Assembly: GCA_030248295.1 (NCBI GenBank)
Contig: JASANH010000583.1
Location: 186,001-250,000 of the forward strand
Direction of reading: 5' to 3'
DNA length: 64,000 nt
Source: Mesodorylaimus sp. YZB2_4
Lineage: Eukaryota > Nematoda > Enoplea > Dorylaimida > Dorylaimidae
Each line of letters opens with the position of its first letter. The first letter of the stretch is position 1. The translations under genes and the position numbers were made by a program. The notes below the pieces were generated by a model. The model searched no databases. It had not been told where the DNA came from and saw only the letters and a list, made by a program, of their open reading frames with translations. Below are positions 22,074 through 32,399 of this stretch, piece by piece.

Positions 22074-22268
22074 CCCCAAAAAAAAAAAAAACAAAAAAAA
22101 AAAAAAACAAACCAAAAAAAAAAAAAAACAACAAAACGAACAAAAAAAAAAAAAAATAAAAAATAATAAAAAAAATAAAAAAAAAAAAAAAAAAACACCA
22201 CCCCAAAAAAAAAAAAAAACCACCCCACCCACAAAAAACCACCCCCCACCCCCCCCCACCACAAAAAA
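22074..22268. repeat. A/C-only low-complexity tract
   Basis: About 195 bp made almost wholly of A and C on the plus strand (poly-A interrupted by C, later C-rich), with only a few T and one G. No coding meaning; long T/G frames on the minus strand are artefacts. Confidence 0.85.
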
Positions 22269-22680
22269 TTAGCGATGAGTTGCGATTGCCTCTCAAACGC
22301 CCTGATGCTTAGGTTGTCCTATGGTGTGGGAAGTTCAAAAATAATACAGTTACCCCTGGGTCGCCGCGAACAAACATTTTGCCTTGCTCAGTTACCGATT
22401 TCAGTACCATCATTGTTTGACCAATCATTAAAGGAACAACTTCAGGCTTTGCCTTTCAGGCTTACTGAAGATCTGCCTGGCTTTCCTATTGCCTTCTTAA
22501 GAGCCGTAGTCTGTAAGAATCGACTAAATCTGTGTATATGTGGACCATTTTTTCCTGGAACTTTGATTTTAAAAACGAATCTAAATCGGTTTTTTGCGCT
22601 GATTTCGAATCTGTGATCAAAAAAATTTTTCGTCGGGCCATTTCAATTTAAAGTCGCGAATCGCGCGATTTTAGTCAAAA
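22269..22680. other. No gene recognised
   Basis: A 113-codon plus frame (22275-22616) has no domain and begins inside the low-complexity tract. Nothing else seen. Confidence 0.3.
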
Positions 22681-22739
22681 ATGTGTGGGGTTCAGAAAAC
22701 AGTCGTTTTCTCGACAACCCGTGAAGCAATCTTTATTTC

Positions 22740-23080
22740 GAGTATATACTCTGGGTGAGCATGAAAAACTGAGTGAGGGCAACTGGGTTCAATTCTTGCT
22801 TTGTTTCGTTCATCATCTGTATTTTGAAGATGTTAAGGAAAGTTTGAAAGAATTGAAGTTTATTGATATAGCAAGATTTAGCATGCTTCGGAGTATAGAA
22901 ATCTAGAAACTGAGATGTCCAAATCGTGATTTCGATTTTTTGTGGCGCTTTTCCTCTTTCCCGCGCATTCTAATTCTTATGAACTTTGACAAACATCTTC
23001 AAAATACGGATGATGAATGCGGTAAAAAAAAATTCAAATGTACAGTAAATGTTCTTGATCAGTTTTTACTGCTCTTTCAG
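22740..23080. repeat. Imperfect fold-back repeat
   Basis: TTCATCATCTGTATTTTGAA at about 22808 is inverted at 22990-23012 as TTCAAAATACGGATGATGAA, and flanking sequence continues to match weakly on both sides. Looks like a short non-autonomous hairpin element centred near 22910. Confidence 0.5.
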
Positions 23081-23849
23081 AACATCTATTTTAACGTTTC
23101 AAGTTCTAGGTTTTCAAGTGGCTGAATCGCACTATTTTTATCAATAGTCTTCAGCTCTTGGACGCCAAGACGTAGGGGACCCTATCCAAAAAATTGATAA
23201 ATGAAAACTTTGGTAAAAGTTTATTACTTTCCATACTTTCCATCCTTCGAGTTGCAAAAAGAAGAAGCTGTTAGAAGGAGTCTTATCGTAAGACGAGTTC
23301 AAAACACGAGAAAGGGAATGTGTCGACTGATTTAGGGCAAAGGGAATAAAACAACAGGGCCACAATTCATCGAGAAGGTCGGCCAATATGATGGCCTTGA
23401 GAAAAACGGCTTTTTTTATTTGAGCACGTAGGCTTGACAATTATGTGCGCTTAACGTACAGCAGGGTGAGCGGGATCGCCATAGCCCACCCGCTGCTGAC
23501 CATCCACTTCAAGGCCGGCCCGGCCTTCCGACTGAAAATCAGCCATACTTACAGTATCCCCCCCTTTCCATGCATAGGCAACGTACGTTTAAGTTACCAT
23601 GACCAGGCATTTCACGTCGCCCCTGCGTAAAGTTTACGTGGGCCTCCAAAAAAAACTTTACGTGAAGTATGAAAAATTTATGTGAAATTTTAACGATGAA
23701 TTCTGGCGTCGCCCCTCCGAGCAGCAAACTTGATGAAAAAGAGACTTTTTTTCCAAGCGGTGGTGAGTTATTTACGTGTAGTTACACCTGTAAACTATGC
23801 ATAAGCTGCAGCAGGTCTCATTACAAATAAAAGGTCCCCATTTAGAAAC
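23081..23849. other. No gene; short CACGTAAAGT palindromes
   Basis: A 99-codon minus frame (23141-23440) is unrecognised. Around 23625-23670 the motif CGTAAAGTTTACG and its inverted relatives recur, perhaps ends of a small element. Confidence 0.3.
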
Positions 23850-24053
23850 CATTGGTCAAATCAACTGCCGTTGGCAAGACCCAGCAAGGAAATTCAAAAA
23901 AAGCTAAAGTTTTTTTGCGGACGATATTTTGGTCAAGTCAAATGTCTTCGGCAACCGCGATCATCGTCCGCGTATTACGTGATATGCTCTGCATGTATGC
24001 TGATCAGCGGACACAGGACGACTGGCATAAGTTTATTGCATTCGCACGGTTTG
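23850..24053 (+). pseudogene. Gypsy-type integrase fragment, 5' part
   Basis: GQVKCL (Glu block, normally DGQVER) and, in the adjacent frame, RVLRDMLCMYADQRTQDDW...FARFA match the gypsy integrase helix LRDMLRMYV--DWD--LPF-FAYN. The match breaks at about 24053, where the Merlin element begins, and resumes at about 25123. Confidence 0.7.
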
Positions 24054-25122
24054 CGGGCACTTTTGCCCTTTGGTCCCCCATCCCGCTCTCCCGCAAAACC
24101 CGCTAAAAACCGCGGGATTTATGCGACGGGGTGTTTAGAAACATCATGCAAACGGGTTGAGTCTTGCATTATTGGTGGTTGTGATGCGCGCAGACCTTGG
24201 GACGTCAACGAAATAGATGCTCCGCCCCTTCGTGACTGCAACGAAATTGGGGTGAGTGCGGTCGGTACGGGTATAAATGGTGCTGATTTGAGGTGATAAG
24301 ATGTTTTACTGTATCTTTTCAAAATGGCTGTTTCATCGCTTTTTGGTTTAGATGTTTTGAAGGAGTATAATTTAAAGAAGCTTTACGCCGATCTGAGTGG
24401 CAGTGACGAAGATTTCATTCGACGATTGGCTACGTACGGGATATTGAAGTCGCCAGAAAAAAACGATGAAATGCGATCAGTGCTGCGGTGACATGAGTTT
24501 TCGCAGAAGAATGAAAAGGAGCGCAGATGGATCCGATCAGCCGACGTTCAGCTGGCGGTGTGTTATTCCTAGTCCGGTTTGTAACCGGCGCGAGGGTGGT
24601 AACTTTGTGGACACATTTTTCGAAAACTCGAATTTATTAGCTTCCAAAATTTGGCAATTATCGTATTTCTAGGCGAAAAGTGTGCACACGTTCGATTTTT
24701 GTCAAAATGAATTTAAGCGGGAGGACGGATCGACCATTAATGGGCACACTTTTTCGGATTGGGGTCAGTTTTTTCGGGATATCACGGCCGAACATTTTAT
24801 TCCTCACCCTATTACTATCGGTGGACCCAGAAAAATTGTTGAAATCGACGAAACAGTTCTGACGAAACGGGAGTATTATCGCGGCCGTTCAGTCGGTGAG
24901 CAGTGGATATTTGGCGAGATGGAGCGAGGGACGACGAACTGTTTTTTTGGTCCCGGTGGATCGACGTGACAAGGCGACTCTGATTTCATTGATTCAGAAG
25001 TTTATTTTGCCCGGTTCAATAATTATTTCTGACTGTTGGGCCGCTTACGGTGGTTAATTTGCCTTTTGCCTGAAGGTTATACGCATTTTTCGGTGAACCA
25101 TAGTGAGAATATTGTTGATCCT
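24054..25122 (+). mobile_element. Merlin DNA transposon (truncated at right end)
   Basis: The gypsy integrase is interrupted exactly between FARFA and YNTSVHE. The inserted block starts GGGCACTTTTGCCCTTTGG, plausible as a Merlin terminus, and contains the Merlin transposase. The matching right terminus is absent: coding is cut after VDP, so the right end was lost. Confidence 0.65.
24324..25122 (+). pseudogene. Merlin transposase
   Basis: ATG at 24324. A zinc-like CDQCCGDMSFRRR block, W-RC, then DWGQFFRDI, IGGPRKIVEIDETVL (first Asp, the Merlin EIDE block), RGRSVGEQWIFGEMERG, and, after a stop at 24967, IIISDCWAAYGG (second Asp) and FSVNHSENIVDP. The third catalytic residue region is lost at the truncation. 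At least two frameshifts and stops (TGA, TAA). Known role: IS1016-like cut-and-paste transposition. Confidence 0.85.
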
Positions 25123-25755
25123 GTACAATACTTCAGTTCATGAGTTCACTAGAGAGACGCCTTTCTTTTTGATTCATGGTTTCGACGCACGGTTGGTTAT
25201 TGACGTTAGTATATCGGGAAGCGCTAATTAGTTCGTTTCCGCAGTAGATTACAGTGAACATGTAGTTCGTCCAAGAATAGCTAATTTCGTTAATTCTGAT
25301 CGCCTAAATCTCCCTCTTTCGACTTCTACTTGTAGTTCGAAATGTATATTTCGCTCTATTAGGAATAAGAATTAGGAAGATTATTTGGCAAATTAGAATT
25401 GATGGTTGCAGTTGTGCAATCCTTCGTGTTTCTAATGCTAGTGAGCGTGTATTTAGAAGAAAGACAAAGACACTAGTAGTAACAGTTTGTGGTTAGAACG
25501 ACCGCGTTGGTTTGCTTTTGAGAACATCGTGCGTGTTCAGCAACAGCGTAAGGATCGCGCTGACCAAACGGTGACACCATCACAGTTCTGTGAAGGTGAG
25601 ATCGTCATGTATCGCAGAATGCATGTACCTTCGGCTCTATCGCCCAAGTTTTTGGGGGCTTAGTTAGGTCCGTATCGTGGTGTTGAGGGTGGTGTCGCCT
25701 TAGAATCTCATCATTTGACAGGTGGAAGGAAAAATGTCAGAAGCTTGAGGTGTTC
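25123..25755 (+). pseudogene. Gypsy-type integrase fragment, 3' part
   Basis: Resumes with YNTSVHEFTRETPFFLIHG (family: YNT--H--TG-TPF-L-HGR-P), then unrecognised decayed sequence, then IVRVQQQRKDRADQT, GEIVMYRRM and SPKFLGA-stop-LGPYRGVE, the C-terminal integrase tail (GD-V-------LS-KF---GPY-V). Direct evidence that Merlin inserted into this copy. Confidence 0.75.
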
Positions 25756-26052
25756 TCGTTGAGCAGGTTAAACGGCACACCCGATTGTTCTGTTGAAGTC
25801 CCCAAGCGCACTGTTTCGAAAGTTGGTGATGGCGTATAGGCCGAGATGAAGTATCATCCGTAGCGGCTTGCGCGCATAGTTAGTGAGTCTGAGTTTCCAA
25901 GCGGGGGTGTCGTCCGACCTGGTGACATTCGCGTTCATTTTTTCAGCAAAAATCAGTATGCGTCGATAGGACGTGACTTTGTGTTTGAGTACCTGCAGTA
26001 CAAGGACGCTTTGAAATCGAAGCTGCAGGTCTTAGAAAAGCCGTTCAGGTAG
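25756..26052 (+). pseudogene. PWWP-domain protein relic
   Basis: One continuous frame reads KVGDGV-stop-AEMKYHP-stop-RLARIVSE and later DIRVHFFSKNQYASIG...FVFEY, followed by a helical tail. This is the PWWP layout: GD-VWAKM--HPWWPA-IV then V-FF-T--YAWV. Both stops are TAG (25837-25839 and 25861-25863) at positions where the domain has tryptophan. PWWP domains bind methylated histone tails and DNA. It sits directly after a gypsy integrase, so it may be a targeting domain of that element or an independent gene relic. Confidence 0.65.
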
Positions 26053-26640
26053 CTGACAGGTATATGGAGGGAGAAAGACAACCGTGGGGAATGCGCGTAT
26101 CTAGGGAGTGGGGGCACATAATGGTTTTTGTGAGGTGGCCCAGCGCTACGCAAGGGTGTATTATGAGGTAACATGTGTGTGGTTTTTTTGGTTCTTTACA
26201 GATCAGGAAGCTGATCAGGATCAGGTCGGGAAGCTCGAGTGTGTCAAAACGTGGTCGTATCCGGTCACCCTTAAGTTTAAGATCGACGACGTAGGTGTTA
26301 TGATGTTGTTTCTTTTTCGTTTTTTGTTGGAGGGGAGAGTGGTGATCAGAGCTCGTTTTACTTCCCTCCTTATCATGCTGCTTGCCCACGTGTGCCATTA
26401 CAGTGATGTGCTGCTGTGATTGGAGTTGAACGGACGTGCTGCGTCTGAGGGGAGTTGAATAGAATTATCGGTCTGAAGCAGTCGCGTGGTTTTGCCTCTC
26501 TGATGAGAACACCTGAGCCGCGTAAGACTAGCCAATGAAGATCAACAACAAAGTACAGTAATGCCTTTTTGCCTTCTTTCATGTCTTCCGTGTTTTTCTC
26601 ATTGTCAAGGCTTAATGCGATCTTTTTATTCCCTATAAGC
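26053..26640. other. No gene recognised
   Basis: Overlapping frames of 70-117 codons on both strands, none with a domain. Ends at a LINE fragment. Confidence 0.3.
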
Positions 26641-27560
26641 CGTTTAATTATCGACCGATCTCGCTGCTATCGCTATTATCGAAAATTTCAAAAAAGCATT
26701 CCGACTCCTTGATTAGATCAAAAATGGGATTCTCAGCCCATCAGCACGGTTTCTGCGCACGACGTGGTACCAACAGCGCTTTGATTGGTGCAAAGGGATT
26801 CCTCCACTCATCGATCAATTTCAAGAAATCTCGATACGTAGCTGGAATCTTTCTCGATGTCCAGAAAGCCTTCGATAAGGTGCCACATTCGCTTTTGTTA
26901 CATTCGCTGTCCAAATAGCATCTATTACAACCTAAGATTATTCGATGGATTGCATCGTATTTGAATGGTCATTCACATTATGTCTCGATCAATGGTTGCG
27001 CTTCAAACTCAGCATCCATTCCTAGCGGCGTCCCACAGGGCAGTATTCTAAGGCCAACACTCTTTATTGCGTACTTGAATACTACATACTATGAATTGTT
27101 ACGTGATTTTGGAAGTCGATTTCCTGAATTTCGGTTGCAAGCTTATGAGGACGACCTTCTTCTAATGGTTCCTTTAAAATCACTCGACGATGTTAATCGA
27201 TCGGCACAACCTGTTTCGGACTTTATTGTAGAATGGATTACGCTGGCCAGGTAATCCCAGCCCGACTAAAACGCAAGTCTTGATTTTTCGTTATGGTCCT
27301 AGCCCCGACTTAAGAAGGATCCCCCTTTTCCTGAATAATGCATCTTTGCATGTTTCGAACTCTGTCAGATACCTAGGAGTTCTTTCTGATCACGATCTGA
27401 AGTTTTCTGATCATATTTTTGAAGTTACCAGACGGGCAAATTCTATGATTGGTGCCATTAATCGCAAATTCTATGATTGGTGCCATTAGTCGTTCGGTTT
27501 CTTCCCAAATTTTAATTGCTGTTTATAATGCGTGTGTAAGATCAGTTCTTGATAACGGGA
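26641..27560 (+). pseudogene. Non-LTR retrotransposon (LINE) reverse transcriptase
   Basis: Palm and finger motifs in order: HQHGFCARRGTNSAL, AGIFLDVQKAFDKVPH (catalytic Asp block), a TAG, YLNGHSHYVSINGCAS, SIPSGVPQGSILRPTLFI, and LQAYEDDLLL, where the first position of the usual YADD has Glu instead of Ala. Then, in another frame, RYLGVLSDHDLKFSDHI and YNACVRSVLDNG. Resembles the CR1/Jockey side of the LINEs. Several stops and shifts; 5' ORF1 and endonuclease are absent, as usual for 5'-truncated copies. Confidence 0.85.
27436..27491. repeat. 28-bp perfect-type tandem duplication
   Basis: GCAAATTCTATGATTGGTGC with its following 8 bases occurs twice back to back (27436-27463, 27464-27491) with one difference, inside the LINE thumb region. 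A local replication slip. Confidence 0.85.
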
Positions 27561-28228
27561 GAGTCAGCGCTCAAATAGCGAGAGTCAGTCGCTCGAAGTG
27601 AGCCAGTTTGGTCTCTGTCTTCCCAAAATCGATTAGATCTGTGCCATTCTGATGTACGCGTACGCAGCCTGTATGGTGCATGATAATTGTATAGCTGAGG
27701 CTAAACTAAGTCCAATTATCTATTGTACTTTTTTCTCTAGGCCTTCACAACGGCCGATATCATCATCCCCGTCTACGCGAGTGAACCATTCCATGTAACA
27801 AAGTTTGGTTTTGAGGGAAGGGTCAAACTAGCGTTACATCAACAAACAATTGCCTCACCCAATGAACGTGGCAAGTACGGGTGGAATCGTCGACCACGTC
27901 CACGAAACGTTGAATTCATAAGCTCTTGATAAGCATCATTTTTCGCCTGACCACTACCATTACCACTGACGGTTGCTCGATGAGAAACGGGATAGAGCTC
28001 AGGAGGAGAAGCGAGGCTAGTCGAATCTCGTCCTTCCATCACCACCTTTCGCTTATTTACTGGGCTGGTACATATACGGGGATACATCCATTCAGCCTCG
28101 ATTCTCCCTAAACCGTTCAGCGCCCGACGCTTTTGTCCCACGATTTGGCATGCTGTAATGTTTGATCCCTAAGGCACAGAATAGGCGACGCGTCGGTGCG
28201 CCCAAGAACTCGCAGCCGTAATCAAACA
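27561..28228. other. Unassigned; possible Polinton copy 3 interior
   Basis: A 100-codon minus frame (27839-28141), Arg/Ser/Gly-rich, follows the integrase fragment on the same strand but is not recognisable. No other content seen. Confidence 0.3.
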
Positions 28229-28620
28229 TCAGAAACCATTGCAAATTTGATTTATCGGAACAATTCCATTCAATACTTTTTTGATCGTTGAAGCCGATTG
28301 ACTCTTGGATTTTTTCAGCAAATACACGGGCGTATTTGCTGAAAAATCAATGACGACAACTAAAAATTTATTGCCATCGTTCTCGTCCACCAAGTGGCCC
28401 ATGTCGGCCAAGTCGACCATACGCGAGTCGTTTGGCGCAGTCGCAATGACTTAAGATCGTTTGAACTTGTACCGCATGGGTTTCGTCAATGTGTAGGCGT
28501 TAAAGAAAGCAGAAAATTCTGCACTTAGCGGCGAGTAACGATTTGACCATCCTCGACCGCGGCTTTGTATAATTTATCCACACCACCATATGAACCCGAG
28601 TTAGCTGCGTCAGTGTGGAG
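28229..28620 (-). pseudogene. Polinton integrase fragment (copy 3)
   Basis: From 28610: SGSYGGVDKLYKAAVEDG (N-terminal block, usually HPASFGGVDKLYRA), a shifted AYTLTKPMRYKFKRS block with a stop, then MVDLADMGHLVDENDGNKF and FLVVVIDF (first catalytic Asp and following strands). Homology ends at about 28240; the second Asp and Glu blocks are missing. At least two frame changes. Shows that a third, distinct Polinton copy exists in the window. Confidence 0.75.
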
Positions 28621-28838
28621 CTGTGGCACTTTCTCGTCACCATCCATCTTCCTCCTTCACCAAGGCTTCTTTCACGAGTCGAAGTATTTCCTGATTCTCA
28701 GTTCGATCCTTGTTCTTAGCTGCTATTGTTTCGGGTGTGATACCATGCACATACAAGTCGGGCTTGCCTGTAGTATCGGTGATTGCGATCCACTGAACCA
28801 GATTGCCCTATGAACCCAAGTTAGCTGCGTCAGTGTGG
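28589..28838. repeat. Direct repeats flanking a 220-bp segment
   Basis: TGAACCC[G/A]AGTTAGCTGC with flanks (about 29 bp, one mismatch) occurs at 28589-28617 and 28809-28837, bracketing 191 bp, at the N-terminal end of the copy 3 integrase. Confidence 0.75.
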
Positions 28839-28839
28839 C

Positions 28840-29254
28840 ATTTCTTAATTGCTTTCTTGAGGATCGAACGAAACGTTCGTCGGCAACTAATAAACGCTTG
28901 CGATCTCACGATCAGTGCGCTCATCATCTGCGCTTTCCTACTGAAGCTGGCCAGGTTGGTACTTGGTGAACATTTAGACGACGATCAGGGTCAGAACGAA
29001 GCCACGTTCGATTTATACATCCGTCTACGATTCATTTCTATCGAGGGCAATCGCACGCCGGCTGTTTAAAACTTTATCTGTCCTTCAGATATACAAGGAA
29101 TGAAACGATGAAATCAGCTGGTCGTGAAACTTTTTGTGACTGTGCTCAGTGCTTGAGTATAGTTCTTTGTCTTCGTTTCACAGAGGCAAGTGTTGCAGTG
29201 CAGGCGATTTGTTATACTGTGTGTACATGTCACGTGTGGAGTGTAAGTGCAAAA
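28840..29254. other. No supported gene
   Basis: A plus frame (28803-29069) contains a hydrophobic helix but no recognised domain. The region lies between the integrase fragment and a secreted-protein ORF. Confidence 0.3.
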
Positions 29255-29629
29255 ATGGGCGTATCGCTCAAATTGCTCCTGTTATTTGCAATCACAACAA
29301 GTCAGCCGTTCCAAACTTTCTCTTTGTCGTGTGGGTCTGATCGCGATGAATTCATCACAGATTCTGAGATCATGTGCCGAGCCTGGTGTCGGGGCCGTCA
29401 AAGAAAATATCCTGTTTTGAACTGGAGGAATTCGACCAATATCTGCACATGCGCCGATTACTGTCTTGAGGACGATGTGAAGGCCTCGTTGGATACTCGT
29501 CGGTTCTTGTTCGATTTTTGGCAAGATTTAAGAACTCTGCTTTTTAATGACGATAAAATCGCAGGGGTCTTTTCGTCGGGTCTGGTGAAGATGGTGGCAC
29601 TCAACGGCACACAGAAATTCACCTTTTAA
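29255..29629 (+). CDS. Small secreted cysteine-rich protein
   Basis: From the ATG at 29255 the product is about 124 residues. It has a clean signal peptide (MGVSLKLLLLFAITTSQPF), then six to seven cysteines within 50 residues (SCGSDRDEF..., MCRAWCRG, NICTCADYC), and a helical C-terminal half. The frame is open further upstream, but the signal peptide decides this start. No family recognised. Adjacent plus-strand frames at 29629-29862 and 29849-30200 may be further exons or genes. It lies beside Polinton-type genes, so it may be an accessory gene of that element. Confidence 0.45.
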   Translation: MGVSLKLLLLFAITTSQPFQTFSLSCGSDRDEFITDSEIMCRAWCRGRQRKYPVLNWRNSTNICTCADYCLEDDVKASLDTRRFLFDFWQDLRTLLFNDDKIAGVFSSGLVKMVALNGTQKFTF

Positions 29630-30202
29630 TGCGTATTTTCGACTTGTTCGCAACAGGCAATGATCCTTTCGCCGATCGTCTACCTATCATATACGTGTGG
29701 ATAGAATTTCCACCCTGCCCCAACTGTCTCAATTATATTGTCAGTTTCGCGAGATGGTTCTCGCGACTAAACGTAATTCAGAATATTTTGCTCCCGGAGT
29801 TGAAAAAACGTAGAGTAAATAGCGACTCTTTTTTTTTAGAGTCGTATCGTGGTTGGGTTTAGGCATTGGCTTTATGATAACGCAGAAAATTTCGCAGCTA
29901 GGCGGTACGAATTGAACCCACCAAGTAATCTGGTCCTGGCGCGACTGAATTTTGACGCCGCTGACCAAGCGATTAATAGTATTGACATTGTTCCTAGCCC
30001 GAGAGCGGCAAGGACAACAGCGACAACTTTTTCCCCCATGCAAAATTTCCTCCACCCCATGACATTAGAAGCCACCACACACACGATGAGTTATTTCGAT
30101 TTTTCTATATTTTACGATTCATTACTGTTGTCTAGCCTCCTCTGGACTCTATCGTCCGAAGATTATTATTCCATTGAGAACGTTGTAAAGCTTGTACATA
30201 AT
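29629..30202 (+). other. Unassigned coding-like frames
   Basis: Two overlapping frames: 29629-29862 (with PPCPNC) and the 5' part of 29849-30514, which has a Pro/Ala-rich segment and a hydrophobic patch. No signal, domain or splice support good enough to name a gene. Confidence 0.25.
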
Positions 30203-30226
30203 ATGTCAATAAGGACGATTCTAATA

Positions 30227-30514
30227 ATGGCTCTGGCGACTGACCCCTTGCAGTCTCATCACTCTGTGGCTCAAGATGGAGCATGGCACGTTTCCGGCCG
30301 CGTTAAGCCGAAGCAAGAAGATGTTTTCTTCAGTCAAATCTTATTGATTTACATTGTGACCATATGTTCGATTGCGAATTTGAGTTTCGGTGAAGGAGAC
30401 GAGAAGTTGTGGATCGCCACGTTGGGCACGTGCATTGGTTTTATGATTCCATCGCCAAGCTTGAAACCGCTGTTCAGCAAGAACGGGCAAGATCAAGTTA
30501 TGACTCATCGATAG
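30227..30514 (+). CDS. Two-helix membrane protein, Polinton-type
   Basis: A short protein (about 95 residues from the ATG at 30227) with a hydrophilic N-terminus and two membrane helices, FFSQILLIYIVTICSIANLS and LWIATLGTCIGFMIPSPSL, joined by a Gly/Glu turn. The LW-----G-----P-P pattern after a first helix is what I recall for a small hairpin membrane protein of animal Polintons and adinto-like elements. Function unknown; a virion membrane or release role is speculation. A polyadenylation signal AATAAA-like site lies at about 30582. Confidence 0.45.
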   Translation: MALATDPLQSHHSVAQDGAWHVSGRVKPKQEDVFFSQILLIYIVTICSIANLSFGEGDEKLWIATLGTCIGFMIPSPSLKPLFSKNGQDQVMTHR

Positions 30515-30831
30515 ACTATGAGTACTCTTTAAATATGAAGCGAAATCTTTTAAGTAATGTAACATATTATGCTCTCTGTCCTAATAAATGTACATGGGGA
30601 TACATAACCTTTTATCATGGGCTTCTTGGGAAATAAATTGCTACGGTTGCTATCCTGGATTTATTTATCGTAAGTGCATAACAGTCCTGTACCATTTTAT
30701 AACCCAAACACATAAAACAAAACGCAAGTGGAAATGAAACATGAGGGTAACACGGATCCTTTATCATTCAAAATCAATCATCATTTGATTCTACCCCGTC
30801 AAAAAAGTGTGCTCGTTATTTTTGGCAGCTG

Positions 30832-31596
30832 CTAAATCATATGGCTTTGTAGTTTTTTTGAATTCATTTCATAGTGTCCGGCCCAAAGTTCCTGTTCGAC
30901 CACGAGCACTTGCTTGTTGAGTGGATTGTAGACGACCAAAAAAATGGAGTTAGCCTTGGAAATGGTCATTGTATTCTGGCAAGCGCAACACACTTTGTCG
31001 TGTGGGTTGAGAACCCATTCGTCGGTGGAGATGCTTCTAATCAAGTAAAACTTCTTCCAGCTCTTAATCAATTCGTGGATCGGTTTCGGTTGAGCGTTTG
31101 GGGGTTGATAGATGGTTTTGATCATGAATGGATTGTAGCCATCGCTAGCCGTTTTTACGTACCCATCCACTTGCCACGCCAGCATGTTAATGCATTCGGA
31201 CTCAAAATGTTTGAGAGGGCCATGGATTTCGAATTTCTCGTCCAAAGACGATTTCAGATATTTGACCAAAGCGTCGATAGCATCGGCGTTAAAACTTCTG
31301 TATTCAGACCTTGGCTCGTATGCTTTCTTCTTCATTACGGCCAAGCCGAATTCGTCGACAGCAAATTGTTAGGTCTGGTCCGTTTTGACTGTCTCACCCT
31401 CGTTGGTAGTCAATGCTGGTCTAGTATCGTGTTCCGCTTCTTCAGCGACTCGAGCGCGTTTGGGTTGTGGGAGACGATCGCCATCGTTGGAGTTGTCGTC
31501 AATAGGATTGAAGCCGGCATCGAATTTCTTGAAATGCTGACGCATGTGTCCATTGTTATCAATGTGATATTCCGACATGGTTAAACTCATTATCAT
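30832..31596 (-). pseudogene. Hypothetical protein with nuclear-localisation-like stretch
   Basis: The ATG at 31596 opens a frame with PQPKRARVAEEAEHD (basic NLS-like then acidic) that ends at a TAA (31369-31371). The same frame continues at once to 30832 with about 175 more residues, including KVCCACQNTM and a hydrophobic SIFLVVYNPLNKQVLVVEQ. A single nonsense mutation in one 250-residue gene is the simplest reading. No family recognised. It is convergent with the small membrane-protein gene. Confidence 0.4.
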
Positions 31597-31927
31597 CCAG
31601 CGAAATTCGATTCCGACCGTTCAGTACGAACTAACAAGCGTGACTGACCAGAATACTGAAAATTGGATCCTCACGTCGGACTGAAGATGGTCCTTTTCAT
31701 GAAGATCGAATCGTCACTGAAGATTGAATCTACGTTGGATCGGACTGAAGATGACATCTTTGTGCCGGTTGTTTCATTTTCCCAGTTTTGGAGGGCGTTG
31801 TGTGGTCGGTTCGCTCTCCTAGTGTGATGATTGGCATTGAATATGGTATGCCCTCACGCGACGAGAGCGAGTCGACTTGCCCATATTTGGATCGATGACG
31901 ACAACTGGTGAGTGATCGCTTCTTTGC

Positions 31928-32007
31928 CATGACCATATATGGGTGACCATGACCATATTTTGGACCGTGACCATCTTTGGGTGACCACGACCATATTTGG
32001 GTGAGAA
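31928..32007. repeat. 20-bp minisatellite, four imperfect copies
   Basis: Units of the type GACCATATTTGGGTGACCAC repeat four times in 80 bp. No coding frame of note. Confidence 0.75.
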
Positions 32008-32399
32008 TGACCTAATAAGCTTATCACCTCGCGGCCATATACGGGCGGGCTTATCACTATACTTAAAGCACTGCCTATGCTACAACATGTGTGTACTCAA
32101 ATTGACTGACGTCCAGCTCCTCCCCTCTACTTTTACTGTCATAGTGTGCGGTCAGTTCGAAAGAATTCCATTTATATAAACGCTAGTTTCCTAACGCATA
32201 CGCCGCCAGCAAGGCACACGTCCGTCAACGGCTACCGACTAGCGTCAAGTGGTAGCAGAACATGGTTGGTCGGTCGCTTTGGTCCGATTCGGTCCAGTTG
32301 GTCGTTGGACGGACAACGAAAGTTCAAAATAGCAGCGGTTTCGGGCGGCCGAATACTACAGCGTCTAGGCCCCGCGTAGAAGATCCCACGCGCAGCAAT

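Noticed and set aside
21974..22296. Phe/Val-rich membrane-like ORFs on the minus strand
   Set aside because: They are translations of the A/C-only tract.
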